DNA of 50,322 bases from Treponema sp. (lineage in GTDB: Bacteria > Spirochaetota > Spirochaetia > Treponematales > Treponemataceae). A model generated the notes under the pieces. It was not told the origin of the DNA. It did no database searches and saw only the letters and a list, made by a program, of their open reading frames with translations. The translations under genes and the position numbers were made by a program. This document shows, piece after piece, positions 34,877-44,900 of this stretch (the first letter of the stretch is position 1; every line of letters starts with the position of its first letter). The stretch lies in NCBI GenBank assembly GCA_017521105.1, contig JAFXDY010000123.1, positions 1 to 50,322 on the forward strand, written 5' to 3'.

Positions 34877-36256
34877 ATGACTAATTATGAATTTCAATTG
34901 ACCCCTGCTTTTTGTTTGTACAATGGTGCGGCTGTTTTGGAACAAAGGGGAGCATACTTAAAAGTTCTTATTGATAATGAAAATGAAGATATAAGAGGAA
35001 GATTGGAACGAGCCTTTGCAAATCATGTTGAATATGTTTTAAAACGAAAAGATTGTCCTGTGGAATTTAATTCTTTTCCAAAAGTTGAATTTGTATTAGG
35101 AAGTCGAAGTGATTTAAGAAAATGTGTTTCTAATCTGTATGAAAAGAAAAAAGAAGTAATTAAAAATGTTGGAAATCAAAATTTAGAAGCCAAAGTCAAT
35201 TTGAAGTCTTGGGAGCTTGCTTCTGAGGTGTCTGTTGATGTGAATAAAAATGAAGATGCTGCTGCGGTTTTGCTTTTGGATAGCATTTTACTTAAGGCCA
35301 GAGAGGGGAATGCTACGGACGTGCATATTGAATGTAACAAAATTCGAATGAGAGTAAATGGTCGGCTTGAGTTTCTTATGGAGCTTGAAAAAGATCGTTG
35401 CGATGAGTTGATTCAGAGAATTAAGTTGCTAGCAGATATGAATGTTCTGGAAAAAAGAAAAAGCCAGGATGGACATTTTGTCTATGGTAGGGAGAATCCG
35501 ATTTTTTTGAGAGTGTCAACGGTAGGTGTGATTGGGAATGGCGTTTTGGGGAGTCAGGAATCTGTGGTTATGAGATTGTTGGATACTACTAGAATTCCTT
35601 TGACGTTGGAGAAGCTTGGTTTTAACGAGAAACAGCTTGTGTTGTTGCGGGAGTTTTGTTGTGAAAAAAATGGGCTAATTGTGGTCTGTGGGCCAACTGG
35701 TGCTGGAAAATCAACTACGAACGCGTCTTTGTTGATGGAAATTCAACGGGATCAAATGGGCAAGTTGAAGATTGTTAGCTTGGAAGATCCGCCTGAGTAT
35801 GTTATTCCGGGTGTTACGCAAATTCAGATTGATGAGAGGCAAGGCAGATCATTTGATGATGCTTTGAGGCATGTGTTTAGACAAGATCCTGATGTTTTGA
35901 TGATTGGAGAAATTAGGGATAGGTTGAGTGCACAAACTGCTTTGAGAGCGTCTTTGACTGGTCATTTGGTGTTTGCTACGTTGCATGCGTCTTCTACTGA
36001 AGAGGTCATTTTTAGACTGCTTGATCTTGGAGTTGGTAAAGAAATGTTGTCTTCGGTGTTGAAGGGTGTGGTTGTACAAGATTTGAATCATTTTGAAAAT
36101 CAGGTGAATTTGGTGGCGGATGTTGCTGTTTACGATGGTGAAAAAGATGAGTTTGGTCATTGTACGAATTATTCTGATGTGGTGAACAAGAGCATTAGGG
36201 AAATGTATAGATTCAGAAAAGAAAAAATGCATTTGTCTAAGGGTGTTGTTGGGTAA
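34877..36256 (+). CDS. gspE: Type II secretion ATPase GspE
   Basis: This 459-aa cytoplasmic ATPase powers pseudopilus assembly. It shows Walker A GPTGAGKSTT (about residue 272), an Asp box DPPEYVIPGVTQIQI, Walker B DVLMIGEIRD (about residue 338) and the His box LTGHLVFATLHA. Most GspE proteins have a C-terminal tetracysteine zinc module after a QRL motif; here the region reads GVVVQDLNHFENQ and no Cys cluster is present. The ATG at 34877 has AGAAGGTG before it; a longer GTG frame overlaps gspD. The N-terminal ~120 residues are diverged. Confidence 0.92.
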   Translation: MTNYEFQLTPAFCLYNGAAVLEQRGAYLKVLIDNENEDIRGRLERAFANHVEYVLKRKDCPVEFNSFPKVEFVLGSRSDLRKCVSNLYEKKKEVIKNVGNQNLEAKVNLKSWELASEVSVDVNKNEDAAAVLLLDSILLKAREGNATDVHIECNKIRMRVNGRLEFLMELEKDRCDELIQRIKLLADMNVLEKRKSQDGHFVYGRENPIFLRVSTVGVIGNGVLGSQESVVMRLLDTTRIPLTLEKLGFNEKQLVLLREFCCEKNGLIVVCGPTGAGKSTTNASLLMEIQRDQMGKLKIVSLEDPPEYVIPGVTQIQIDERQGRSFDDALRHVFRQDPDVLMIGEIRDRLSAQTALRASLTGHLVFATLHASSTEEVIFRLLDLGVGKEMLSSVLKGVVVQDLNHFENQVNLVADVAVYDGEKDEFGHCTNYSDVVNKSIREMYRFRKEKMHLSKGVVG

Positions 36257-36263
36257 AGGTTCT

Positions 36264-37190
36264 ATGGATAGTAAATCAGAATTTACGCAAAGTTTATATG
36301 AACTTGTTCAAAAACAAAAAATCTCTTTGATTGAAAGCTTAGAAATAATTTCTAGGTTTAATAGGGATGGAAAAGTGGAGAAGGCAGCTAGATATATTTT
36401 GGGATGTCTTGAAAAGGGTGTTTCGTTTTCTAGTGCTTTGAAGACTTGTGATGAAATTGAATTTGATAATGTTTATGTGACTTTTATTACTTTTGCAGAA
36501 AAAACAGGGTACTTAGGTGAAACTTGTGAATTTTTGTATAAAAGGTGTAAAAGAAAAAATGAAAATTTTGTTCAGATTGTAGAAGCGTGTACTTATCCGG
36601 TTTTTGTTGTTTTTGTGGCTTTTATGGCTGTTATTTTTCTGTTGGTTTGGGGAAAAAATGGAAATTCGATTTTTGTTTTTTCGGGAGCGACTTACGGAAC
36701 TGTAATGCAAAGTTGTATGTTGGCTTGTGGATTTTTGATTTGTTTTTTTATGGGAGCTTTTTTTGTTGTGAAAAACATTTTGAGTGATAACAAAATGTTT
36801 GAGTCATTTTTGGCAGCAGATTTTTTGGTTAGTTCTGGGATTAATTTTGTTGATGCTATGGACGCTTTGATTTCTGTGGCTGGATATGATTCTGTTTTAG
36901 GGCATCAGTTTCAGAAGGTAAAATCAAAAGTGATAGAAGGTATTGATTTGATTTCTGCGTTTGATGGAATTGGTGAAAAATTAGAACGTTTTTTATACAT
37001 TGCGTGTAAAACGGGTGGAGAGTGTGAGGTTTTTGGGAAAATGGCAGCATTTATTGAAGAAAAAGATAAAAAGAAGAGAAAGTTTTGTTTTTTATTAATA
37101 GAACCAATCTTTATATGTGGTACAGGGATATTCTTGATTATTCTATTATCTGGTGTCTTTTTTCCAATGCTTCATTCTCTTGGCCTTTAG
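36264..37190 (+). CDS. gspF: Type II secretion inner-membrane platform protein GspF (short)
   Basis: This 308-aa protein has the T2SSF layout: a cytoplasmic helical domain, a pair of hydrophobic segments in the middle (about residues 115-185), a second cytoplasmic domain, and a C-terminal helix (IFICGTGIFLIILLSGVFFP). It is shorter than the usual ~400 residues, with the first domain trimmed. The platform protein couples GspE to the growing pseudopilus. The start at 36264 has AAAGGT upstream and lies 7 nt after the gspE stop. Confidence 0.85.
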   Translation: MDSKSEFTQSLYELVQKQKISLIESLEIISRFNRDGKVEKAARYILGCLEKGVSFSSALKTCDEIEFDNVYVTFITFAEKTGYLGETCEFLYKRCKRKNENFVQIVEACTYPVFVVFVAFMAVIFLLVWGKNGNSIFVFSGATYGTVMQSCMLACGFLICFFMGAFFVVKNILSDNKMFESFLAADFLVSSGINFVDAMDALISVAGYDSVLGHQFQKVKSKVIEGIDLISAFDGIGEKLERFLYIACKTGGECEVFGKMAAFIEEKDKKKRKFCFLLIEPIFICGTGIFLIILLSGVFFPMLHSLGL

Positions 37191-37209
37191 TTGATTGTGA
37201 GGTTTATAA

Positions 37210-37740
37210 ATGTGGAAGTGTTTTTTGAGAAAAATAAAAAAAGTAAAGGAGTTTTTTTGTGGCTTTGTTACAAAATGTAAAAAAAAATTGTGTTCTGAAA
37301 AATGTGAAGGATTTACCTTTGTTGAAACAATTGCGGTGTTGGCTATTGGAGCGGTTCTTACAGCGGGGAGTGCTGTTTCGGCCACGAAACTCATTAAAGT
37401 TGCAAAGGAAACGGCTGCGAGAAATCAGATATCTGAATTTTCTGCCGCGCTTCAATCCTACTTCCTTGACTGCGGAAGATTTCCAACGTCAGAGCAAGGA
37501 ATTGGAGCATTATGGGAAAAACCAGTTCTATATCCAGTTCCGGAAAATTGGAACGGACCATATGTTATTCGTGAACCAGGACTCGATCCGTGGGGTTCTG
37601 AATTTGTGTATGTCAATTCGGAAAACGCCGATTTCCCTGCAGACGTACCGGAGTCCTTGCCATTCATTATCATAAGTTACGGGGCAGATAAGGAAAAAGG
37701 TGGGGAAGGAAATGGGGTGGATATTGTCTCTTGGAAATAA
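37210..37740 (+). CDS. gspG: Major pseudopilin GspG with long leader
   Basis: This 176-aa prepilin has the class-III signal CEG|FTFVETIAVLAIGAVL: cleavage after Gly34 and Glu at +5 (E39). The globular C-terminus is the GspG fold: GRFPTSEQGIGALWEKP, GLDPWGSEF and the calcium-site-like SYGADKEKGGEGNGVDIVSW. The 34-residue cytoplasmic leader, rich in Lys and Cys, is much longer than the usual 6-10 residues. GAGG at 37199-37202 supports this start, and no better one is seen. Polymerised GspG forms the piston of the secretion system. Confidence 0.92.
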   Translation: MWKCFLRKIKKVKEFFCGFVTKCKKKLCSEKCEGFTFVETIAVLAIGAVLTAGSAVSATKLIKVAKETAARNQISEFSAALQSYFLDCGRFPTSEQGIGALWEKPVLYPVPENWNGPYVIREPGLDPWGSEFVYVNSENADFPADVPESLPFIIISYGADKEKGGEGNGVDIVSWK

Positions 37741-37900
37741 TTCCTTTATGGCAGGTTGTTTTTCTTTGCTAATTGCTTTTGCGATGATTTTCTTTTCTGC
37801 TAGTGTAAAAAAAATTGCTGAAATTGAAATGTGGAAAAATAAAAGTGAAAAAATCTTGTATGAATTGAATCAAAAAAATGAAAAAGAGTTGGGGAAATGA
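37712..37900 (+). CDS. Tiny membrane protein in the secretion operon, minor-pseudopilin-like
   Basis: This 62-aa protein overlaps the gspG end by 29 nt and begins just after a GGAAGGA sequence. It has one hydrophobic helix (AGCFSLLIAFAMIFFSA) followed by a charged amphipathic tail. Size and position fit a stripped-down minor pseudopilin (GspH/I/J slot), but the usual Gly-Phe cleavage site and Glu5 are not clear. I cannot assign a family. Its stop overlaps the next ATG, so the two are translationally coupled. Confidence 0.6.
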   Translation: MGWILSLGNNSFMAGCFSLLIAFAMIFFSASVKKIAEIEMWKNKSEKILYELNQKNEKELGK

Positions 37901-38286
37901 AGCTGATTAATGTTGTTGTTTTTTATGTTTTGTATTTATTGATTTTAGGGTCTTTAGTTTCTGGCGGTGTAGCTTATGGCAAATTGTACAAAAAATGTGA
38001 AACTGAAAAGCAAAAATATGAGTGTATTAGATTTGTTTCTGAAAGTTTTAGAAAAACTTGTGATGGCTCTGGATTTTCTAATTTGAATGAATGGCAAAAG
38101 GTTTGTAGAGCTTTTTGGAATTTGGAATATATTGGATGGGCACCAACTACAGAGTTTTTATCTGATGTGGATAATAAAGATTCAAATGTGAATTATGAAA
38201 ATGTGATGTACGGAAAATGGATTAGTGATTTTTGTGAAGGCGAAGTTTATTCAAAAGTAAATAGCAATTTATTTAGTTATTTATAG
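37897..38286 (+). CDS. Small membrane-anchored protein in the secretion operon
   Basis: This 129-aa protein has an N-terminal hydrophobic helix (VVVFYVLYLLILGSLVSGGVAYG) and a periplasmic part with five Cys, so disulfides are likely. Its ATG overlaps the previous stop (ATGA). No family was recognised. Position suggests a minor pseudopilin or an accessory inner-membrane part of the secretion machine. Confidence 0.65.
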   Translation: MKLINVVVFYVLYLLILGSLVSGGVAYGKLYKKCETEKQKYECIRFVSESFRKTCDGSGFSNLNEWQKVCRAFWNLEYIGWAPTTEFLSDVDNKDSNVNYENVMYGKWISDFCEGEVYSKVNSNLFSYL

Positions 38287-38296
38287 AGGAGTTTTT

Positions 38297-39571
38297 ATGT
38301 ATGGAAAAAACTGTGCAGTAAAAAAAAGTGATTATGAAAAATATTCAATCAATCTTCCTTTTAAGTTTTTGCTAGGAAAACGAAGAAAGAAATTTATTTT
38401 TAAAGAACTAGAAAAGTTGCATCCTTGTTTTTCTGATGAATATTGCTTTGATTCAAAAATCCTGTATAAAAATTGGAAGTTTTTTGCAGATGTTCTTGTT
38501 ATGAACAAAATGAAACTTGCTTCGTATAGATTTGATAATCCAAGATGTAAATTGCATACAGAAGAAAATGAAAAAAAATTGATATTTGTTGAGAAAAAGA
38601 AATATATTCATATTCTTTGTAGTTTTATATTTGTGTTTTTTATTCTTGGGATTATGTTTTTGATTCATTTTAGAAATGAAAAAAAACTGGCAATGAAAAA
38701 AACAGAGATTGTAGAGAAAGAATTCGAACAAAATGAAGGTTTGCAGAATAGAGGGGATGCTTGTAAATTAATTTTTGATGCTATTGATAAATGTGATGGA
38801 AAAATAAGTAATTTTTCGTTTGAAAATTCTGGTTTTGCTGAAAATGTAATTGTAAGTGTTAATGATATTTTTGCAGAAGAAATTTTGGGGGCAGATTCAA
38901 AAATTGAAGTGTCTTCTATAAGTTATTTAAATAATGTTCCCAACTTAAGACTACATCATAGTTCCAAAACTAAAAAAAATGATTTTGCTCCTGCTGTTTA
39001 TTCAGATTACTTAGCTTTTCTTTCTAAGTTTAGAAGTTTATTAATTAATAGTAAATGCAAAATTGTAGAAGAAAACAATAATCCTTTTACAATCAGATTT
39101 TCGTTTGAAATAGAGCAATTTGAAGATTTGTTTAATAAAATTGCAGCTTTATTTAATGTAGAATTATTTTTTTGCCCAACCCTTTCCATAACAAAAGGCC
39201 AAGTTTTCACCGTTTATCTAAAAATAGAAAATGCGTTGCCAATATTTTCCAATGGCAAAGAAAATAATTCTTCAATCAATTCCACCCAAAACTTCAATGT
39301 GTTCGCTTTCTTAGCCCAAAATAAAAAATTATTTTTTACAAGAGCCGAGTTATCCGCCCTATCTCAAAATGAAAAATCTTTGTTACAGAATCAAAAGCAA
39401 AAGCAACCAAGTAAGATTTATTTAAAAAATGTAAAACAGAATGCTTCAAAAAATAATGACAAAATTGTTGGAAAAATAAAAAACAAAGATGGAACATCAA
39501 ATGTTTTTTATAAAAGTAATAACAAAAAGATATATATGATCAAAGAAGAGGTTGTTAATGAAAATGAATAA
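38297..39571 (+). CDS. Bitopic GspL/M/C-like assembly protein of the secretion operon
   Basis: This 424-aa protein has a ~100-residue basic cytoplasmic part, one membrane helix (about residues 103-125), a Lys/Glu helical linker, and a periplasmic part. The middle (FTIRFSFEIEQFEDLFNKIAALFN) resembles the ferredoxin-like fold of GspM/PilO. The end (KIVGKIKNKDGTSNVFYKSN) is reminiscent of GspC/PilP homology regions. These are resemblances by eye, not a family match. No separate gspC, gspL or gspM is present, so this protein may cover their role. AGAGGAG precedes the ATG. Confidence 0.6.
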   Translation: MYGKNCAVKKSDYEKYSINLPFKFLLGKRRKKFIFKELEKLHPCFSDEYCFDSKILYKNWKFFADVLVMNKMKLASYRFDNPRCKLHTEENEKKLIFVEKKKYIHILCSFIFVFFILGIMFLIHFRNEKKLAMKKTEIVEKEFEQNEGLQNRGDACKLIFDAIDKCDGKISNFSFENSGFAENVIVSVNDIFAEEILGADSKIEVSSISYLNNVPNLRLHHSSKTKKNDFAPAVYSDYLAFLSKFRSLLINSKCKIVEENNNPFTIRFSFEIEQFEDLFNKIAALFNVELFFCPTLSITKGQVFTVYLKIENALPIFSNGKENNSSINSTQNFNVFAFLAQNKKLFFTRAELSALSQNEKSLLQNQKQKQPSKIYLKNVKQNASKNNDKIVGKIKNKDGTSNVFYKSNNKKIYMIKEEVVNENE

Positions 39572-40172
39572 TAAAGTAATGAAGAAAATATACATTCTTC
39601 CTTATGTTTGTTTTATGTTTTTTTTTATTTCTTGTTCATCAATTGAAAAATTAAACAATAACACAGAATTTACTTGTTTTATTGTAGATGAAAATAATAA
39701 TCCTGTGTCTGAATGTAGTGTGTCCATAATAAAAAATGATAAGCAAATTGAATGTGCGAAGACAAATAAAAATGGTTTTGTTTTTTTTAATGGTATAAAA
39801 AATGATATGTATACACTTTCATTGATGAAACCTGGTGTTCCGAAGAAAAATATTAACTTTCATCTTAATAATAATTGTGACAAATATTATTGTTTTCAAT
39901 TTGAATCAAAAGACTATGTTTTTGATTCTATTGAAAAGTTGTTAAAGGAAAATAAAGTATATGAAGCATTGGAATTATTGAACACAATTTTTACCAATGG
40001 GCAATCGGAATTGGAAGTTTTAATTTATCTTTACAAGTGTTACGGATTTTATTTAATGTCTGATAAAACGGCTTGTATGTCTGAAATTGAAAAAATTAAA
40101 AAAAACGAAAAGAGAGATTATTCGATTTTTGTTGATTACTCAAAATTAATTAATTTAGTGGAGTCATTATGA
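39558..40172 (+). CDS. Lipoprotein with carboxypeptidase-regulatory-like domain
   Basis: This 204-aa protein has a signal and lipobox (FISC, Cys26). A CNA_B/CarboxypepD_reg-like beta-sandwich follows: FTCFIVDENNNPVSECSVSI, then KTNKNGFVFFNGI and MYTLSLMKPG. The C-terminal part is helical and may be TPR-like (KVYEALELLNTIFTNGQSEL). The ATG at 39558 has AGAGG six bases before it and overlaps the upstream gene by 14 nt, which ties it to the secretion operon. Surface display is likely. Confidence 0.75.
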   Translation: MKMNNKVMKKIYILPYVCFMFFFISCSSIEKLNNNTEFTCFIVDENNNPVSECSVSIIKNDKQIECAKTNKNGFVFFNGIKNDMYTLSLMKPGVPKKNINFHLNNNCDKYYCFQFESKDYVFDSIEKLLKENKVYEALELLNTIFTNGQSELEVLIYLYKCYGFYLMSDKTACMSEIEKIKKNEKRDYSIFVDYSKLINLVESL

Positions 40173-40602
40173 AGAACAAATACTTGTTTATTTTATTTTT
40201 ATTTATTCTTTTTTTAATTCTTGTTCTGTTTTTGCAGCCGAAAATGTTCCTTATTTGATTCAAGGTGAATTATCAACAGAAGAGTCAGAGATTTACGATT
40301 TTATGGGATTTAACTTTCTTTTTAAAAATAAAGGGGTAAAAACAATTTCAAAATTAACAGTTGTTTTTTATGTATTTGATGAAAATGGAGAACCTCCTTT
40401 TGGTATGAAAAATCATATTGTACTCAATATAAATTGTAATATTGAGCCTAATGAAATAATTGAAGATTGTATTTCTTTGGATGAGTTTATTTTTTCTTTT
40501 GAGTCATCTGGTTATGTAATTGATTATTTGTATATTAGTCAGATTTTGTATGATGATGGTGCTGTGTGGACAGATTCATTTGGTGTTTTTGCAACTTATT
40601 AA
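40169..40602 (+). CDS. Small secreted protein, frame interrupted at a T7 tract
   Basis: The ATG at 40169 overlaps the previous stop (ATGA) and opens a hydrophobic signal. That frame stops at 40256-40258 after 29 codons. In the next frame the reading continues FFNSCSVFAAENVPYLIQG, a perfect signal-peptidase site (VFA|AE), and runs open to 40602. One extra T in the seven-T run at 40209-40215 would join both parts into a 144-aa exported protein. Without it, the downstream frame has only a TTG at 40255. Phase variation, programmed slippage, a recent mutation or a sequencing error are all possible. The mature part looks like a beta-sandwich; no family is recognised. Confidence 0.6.
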
Positions 40603-40624
40603 ATAAAAAAAAATGGAGCGATAT

Positions 40625-41977
40625 ATGATTTTTGTAAGAAAATATTTTATTTGTTTTTTTATTTTATTCTGTCTGGGATTATTGAGTTGTCATCAAAATA
40701 TAAGTGGAAAAGAATGTTCATTAAATGATAAGAAAAAAGATATTGATACTAATTCAAAGCCATCTTTAGATGAACGAGAATGGTCAATTTTAGTGTATAT
40801 GTCTGCTGATAATAATCTTGAAAGTGCAGCCATTGCAGATTTTATTGAAATGGAAAAATCAAAACTAAATACTAAAAATGTTTCTGTTTTGGTGCTTTTA
40901 GACAGAAATCCTTCTTATGATTCTTCGAATGGCAACTGGAAAAATACAAAGTTGTATAGATTAAAAACGAATAATGTTTCAGATACAAACGAAATCTTGT
41001 CAGAAGAAATTGAATGCTTGGAGTTGGGTTTGAGCAGTTCTTCTCAAAATGAGTTGGATATGTCTGCTTATATGAGTTTATCAAGAAGCATAAAATTTAT
41101 GTATGAAAATTATCCTGCTAATCAATATGGGGTGATTTTGTGGGGGCATGGAGAAGGGTGGCGAGGTTTTTGTTATGATGAAACTTCTGAAAAACGAATG
41201 ACTTTGACTCAATTAAACTCTGGACTCAAAAATGGATTAAACGGAAAAAAATTAGATTTTATTGGTTTTGATTCTTGTTTTGGTGCTGAATTAGAAGTTT
41301 TTTATCAAATAAGAAATTATGCAGACGTTGCTTTTGGTGTGGAAGGTTTACTTGGAATTAATGGCATGGATTATGAACTTTTGTTTAATAGTTTTACAAG
41401 CAAAAAGCAAAAATCTTTAGATGCTTTTATAGATTCTGTAGTGATGCAATTTCAGTGTAGTTATGAAAAATATTCAAAAGCGGCTATTTCTGTTGTTGAT
41501 TTGAATAAAATTGAAAACTATTTTTTGAGTTTTGATTCATTTTCAGAATATGTAGCTTCAAAAATCAATACTAATGAAATAAGAGATGAAATACAAAATT
41601 GCATATTAACAAAAGTAAATCAGTTTTTTTATGAAGAAAAAGATAGTGACCTTCATATTGATATTGATTCTTTTGTGAATGAATTGTCGGCTTGCTCGGT
41701 TAAATCCGAAGAGTTAGAAATTTTAAAAGCAGAATATTTTAATTCTCGTAACGAGGCAATTATTCAATATTGGGATTCTGATGAACAAGACGGAAGCTTA
41801 GGTGTGTATTTTTCCACTTTGACTGTTGGAAATTATTTGCAAGCCAGACATGAAGACAGATACATCAAAGGGGCAGTAGATAATCAAATTGATTTTGTTT
41901 GTGACAGTAAAGGATATGTTCCTACTGTAGGAAAAAATCAGTCTTTGTTAGACAAACTTTTTTATTTTAATTGGTAA
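40625..41977 (+). CDS. Clostripain-family (C11) cysteine protease lipoprotein
   Basis: This 450-aa lipoprotein (LLSC, Cys22) carries a clan-CD peptidase domain. It opens WSILVYMSADNNLES, has the catalytic His175 in ILWGHGEGW and the catalytic Cys218 in GFDSCFGAELEV, a typical clostripain layout. Such enzymes often cleave after Arg or Lys and may self-process. GGAG six bases upstream supports the ATG at 40625 over one at 40613. It stands 20 nt before the Rhs gene in the same operon. It could process surface or secreted proteins, perhaps Rhs itself; that is inference. Confidence 0.87.
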   Translation: MIFVRKYFICFFILFCLGLLSCHQNISGKECSLNDKKKDIDTNSKPSLDEREWSILVYMSADNNLESAAIADFIEMEKSKLNTKNVSVLVLLDRNPSYDSSNGNWKNTKLYRLKTNNVSDTNEILSEEIECLELGLSSSSQNELDMSAYMSLSRSIKFMYENYPANQYGVILWGHGEGWRGFCYDETSEKRMTLTQLNSGLKNGLNGKKLDFIGFDSCFGAELEVFYQIRNYADVAFGVEGLLGINGMDYELLFNSFTSKKQKSLDAFIDSVVMQFQCSYEKYSKAAISVVDLNKIENYFLSFDSFSEYVASKINTNEIRDEIQNCILTKVNQFFYEEKDSDLHIDIDSFVNELSACSVKSEELEILKAEYFNSRNEAIIQYWDSDEQDGSLGVYFSTLTVGNYLQARHEDRYIKGAVDNQIDFVCDSKGYVPTVGKNQSLLDKLFYFNW

Positions 41978-41997
41978 AAAATGGGAGGAATGTGCTT

Positions 41998-44900
41998 ATG
42001 AAGAAAATTATTTTATTTTCATATTTATTATGTTGTTTTAATTTGTTTGCATTTTTTTACAATGCTAAGGGAGAACAGTGTTCAACACTAGACCAAAAAA
42101 AAGAAGATAATACGAATAATCCTGGAAATCAAATGAATAATTCTCCAAATAATCAAGAAGCGTTCAATGAAGCGAGAAAGAAAGAATCTGAAATTACAGA
42201 ATTAGGGGAAAAACTGGATGATTTAGATAATGAAGCTTTGAAATTATTAGAGGAAATAGATTTATTAGATGATAAAAGTAATACTTTAGATATAAATACT
42301 ATTCCGGAACTATATATTGACGATTATTTGAACTCTTTAATGAAAGAAACTAATAAAAATAAAAGGAAACAGGAGTTAACGGATAAATTACTTGCATATA
42401 AAGTAAATAGATATGAAGCTGATAAAATTCGAAAAGAGATTACAAAAAAAACAGAAGAAATTAATAAAATATTAGAACCTATTGTTACACAAATTAATTA
42501 TGACAAAACCGCAGGAGATCCTGTTTTTGTGACAACTGGTGAATATGTTTATGAATTTGCTGATACTGTTTATAAAAGAGAGTATAAATATGGTCGAACA
42601 GGATTATTTGGAAAAAATTGGATATCGTTTTTCGATTCAAGAATCATTAGATGTAAATTAGGCGATCATTCTCAGTTAATTGGATATTATGAAAACCTAA
42701 TAAAAATTTATAAGAATGCAAAACAAGAAATCAATAAGATAAGAGAGAAATATAGTGATGTAACACAATTTGATGATGACTTTGAAAACTATAATAATAA
42801 AATTGAAAAAAATAAAAAGTGTATTTCACTTTGTGTTGAAATAAATAATACTAATGAATATGTAGATGAATTAAATAAATATGTTAGTTATGATTTATTT
42901 GAAAATGAAGATTCATATACAATTGATTATAACTATATTATTTATGTTAATGATTCTGGCGAACCTTTGTATTTTTGTTTGAAGAATGGAATATATTTAC
43001 CAATTGACGAAGAATATTCTAACTTTATTAAAATTTACGGTCGTGACAAAAATGGAAATCAAAGTTTTTCGGGAGATGATGCGGGTGGTTTTATTGTTGA
43101 ATTACCTTATGGTGAGAAAAAATATTATACCAAATATGGGCAATTAGAAAAAATAATATATAAAAATGGACAATCTAAGCAATTTGAATATGAAAATGGT
43201 AGATTATCAAAAATAGTTTTGGAATCTGGTGAAAATCTTACCATCAAAACGGGTTTTGATGGTAAGATTCTTTCAATCAACGGCCCCATCTACGGTGCCA
43301 CAAACTATGAATACAAAGAAGGTTATTTATCATACGCAAAAGATTCAGACCAAATACCAGTTTCTTACAAATATAATTCCCAGGGGTATTTAGACACAAT
43401 TACAAAAGCCGATGGTTCTACAATTAAAATTTGGTATGAATATAATCAAAAACTTGGAACAGTTGTTTCTAAAATTACAAACGAAATTGGAGAAGAAGAA
43501 TTTTTTGAATATGATTTTTCAAATGATGGACACAGAAAGACAATTTACACTTCACCTAGCGGAAAAAAGACAATTTATTATTCAGATGAAAATCAAAGAA
43601 TCACATCAATAACTAATGATGAAAATCATACTGTTTATGAATACAATGATTTTGGAGTTTACAGTGCTGTTACAGAAAATGGTAAAAAAAGAACATATTA
43701 TTATGATCAGCTTATGCAACTTTCTAAAATTTCTTTTGATGATGGATCTGAATACAGAGTTTTTTTTGATAATATGGGGAATTTAATTAAAGAAATTGAC
43801 AGAGAGGGCAATATTTATGAATGGACTTACGATTCAAAAGGAAACCAACTTTCTTCTTTGTATAATGGAAATCTAATTTATCAATGCGAATATGATTCAA
43901 AATCTATACTCAAGAAAATTAGTGACAATCGATACCAAATAGATTTTAAGCATAATCAGTTTGGAAATATTTTAGAAAAAAAGACAAGCTTTGATGGTAA
44001 AACTCTTGTAGAAAAATGGAATTATGATAATCAGAATAGGCCAATTAGATATGAAAACACAAATGGTGATTTTACAATAATTGAACATAAAGAAAGATAT
44101 AGAAAAGAAAATCATAATAATAAAGTTACAATTGAAACTTTTTACAATGAACGAATGTGGGAAGTAAAAACAATTGTTACAGATTTAACTACTAACACAA
44201 AATATACAAAAGATTTAATATACGATAGCAGTAAAAAACTAAAAAAAATATTAATTGATGGAAAATTGTATTGTTCTTGCAATTATAATCCTGGGGGAAT
44301 TTTAAAAAGTTATACAGTTTGGTCTCTTTTGGGAAACGGTTATACAACTGAATATGTATATGACTCAAAAAATCGGATTATTTCTGAAATTGTATATGAA
44401 GTTGATAAAGGTGGATTTCCTATAGGAGAAAAGTTTACACTTTATAACCGAAAAATTGAAGTATTAAATGAAAAATCAAAATATCAAAAAACAATTGTAA
44501 AAGAATTTTATGGAAATCAAAAAAATCCTCGTCAGCTTGAATACAATAGTGAAAATCGTCTTGTAAAATTAATAAATCCAGATGGTTATGTAAAAACTTT
44601 TGAATATTCTAGAACAGGAAAACTTTTGGAAACTAGTGATTCTAATAATTTGAATGTTAATTATGTTTACAACAGAGATCTTTCCTATTCTATGATTTCA
44701 AAAAGAAAAAATGAAACTCAATCAGTGCAACGTTTTAATATGTTTGGAAATCTTGTGGAATATAAAACTTCTGGAAATTATTTGTACAATTTTGATTACG
44801 ATTCTGTTGGAAATTTACTTCAGATTGATTTTAATAATGGTTCAAAAAAAATTACTTATGATAAAAAAGGCCGTGTTACTAGTCAAAAAGTTTTTGATTC

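Noticed and set aside
37259-37675. 138-codon plus-strand frame overlapping gspG
   Set aside because: A good AAAGGAG sits before its GTG, but the overlapping gspG frame has the full prepilin and GspG signature while this one has none.
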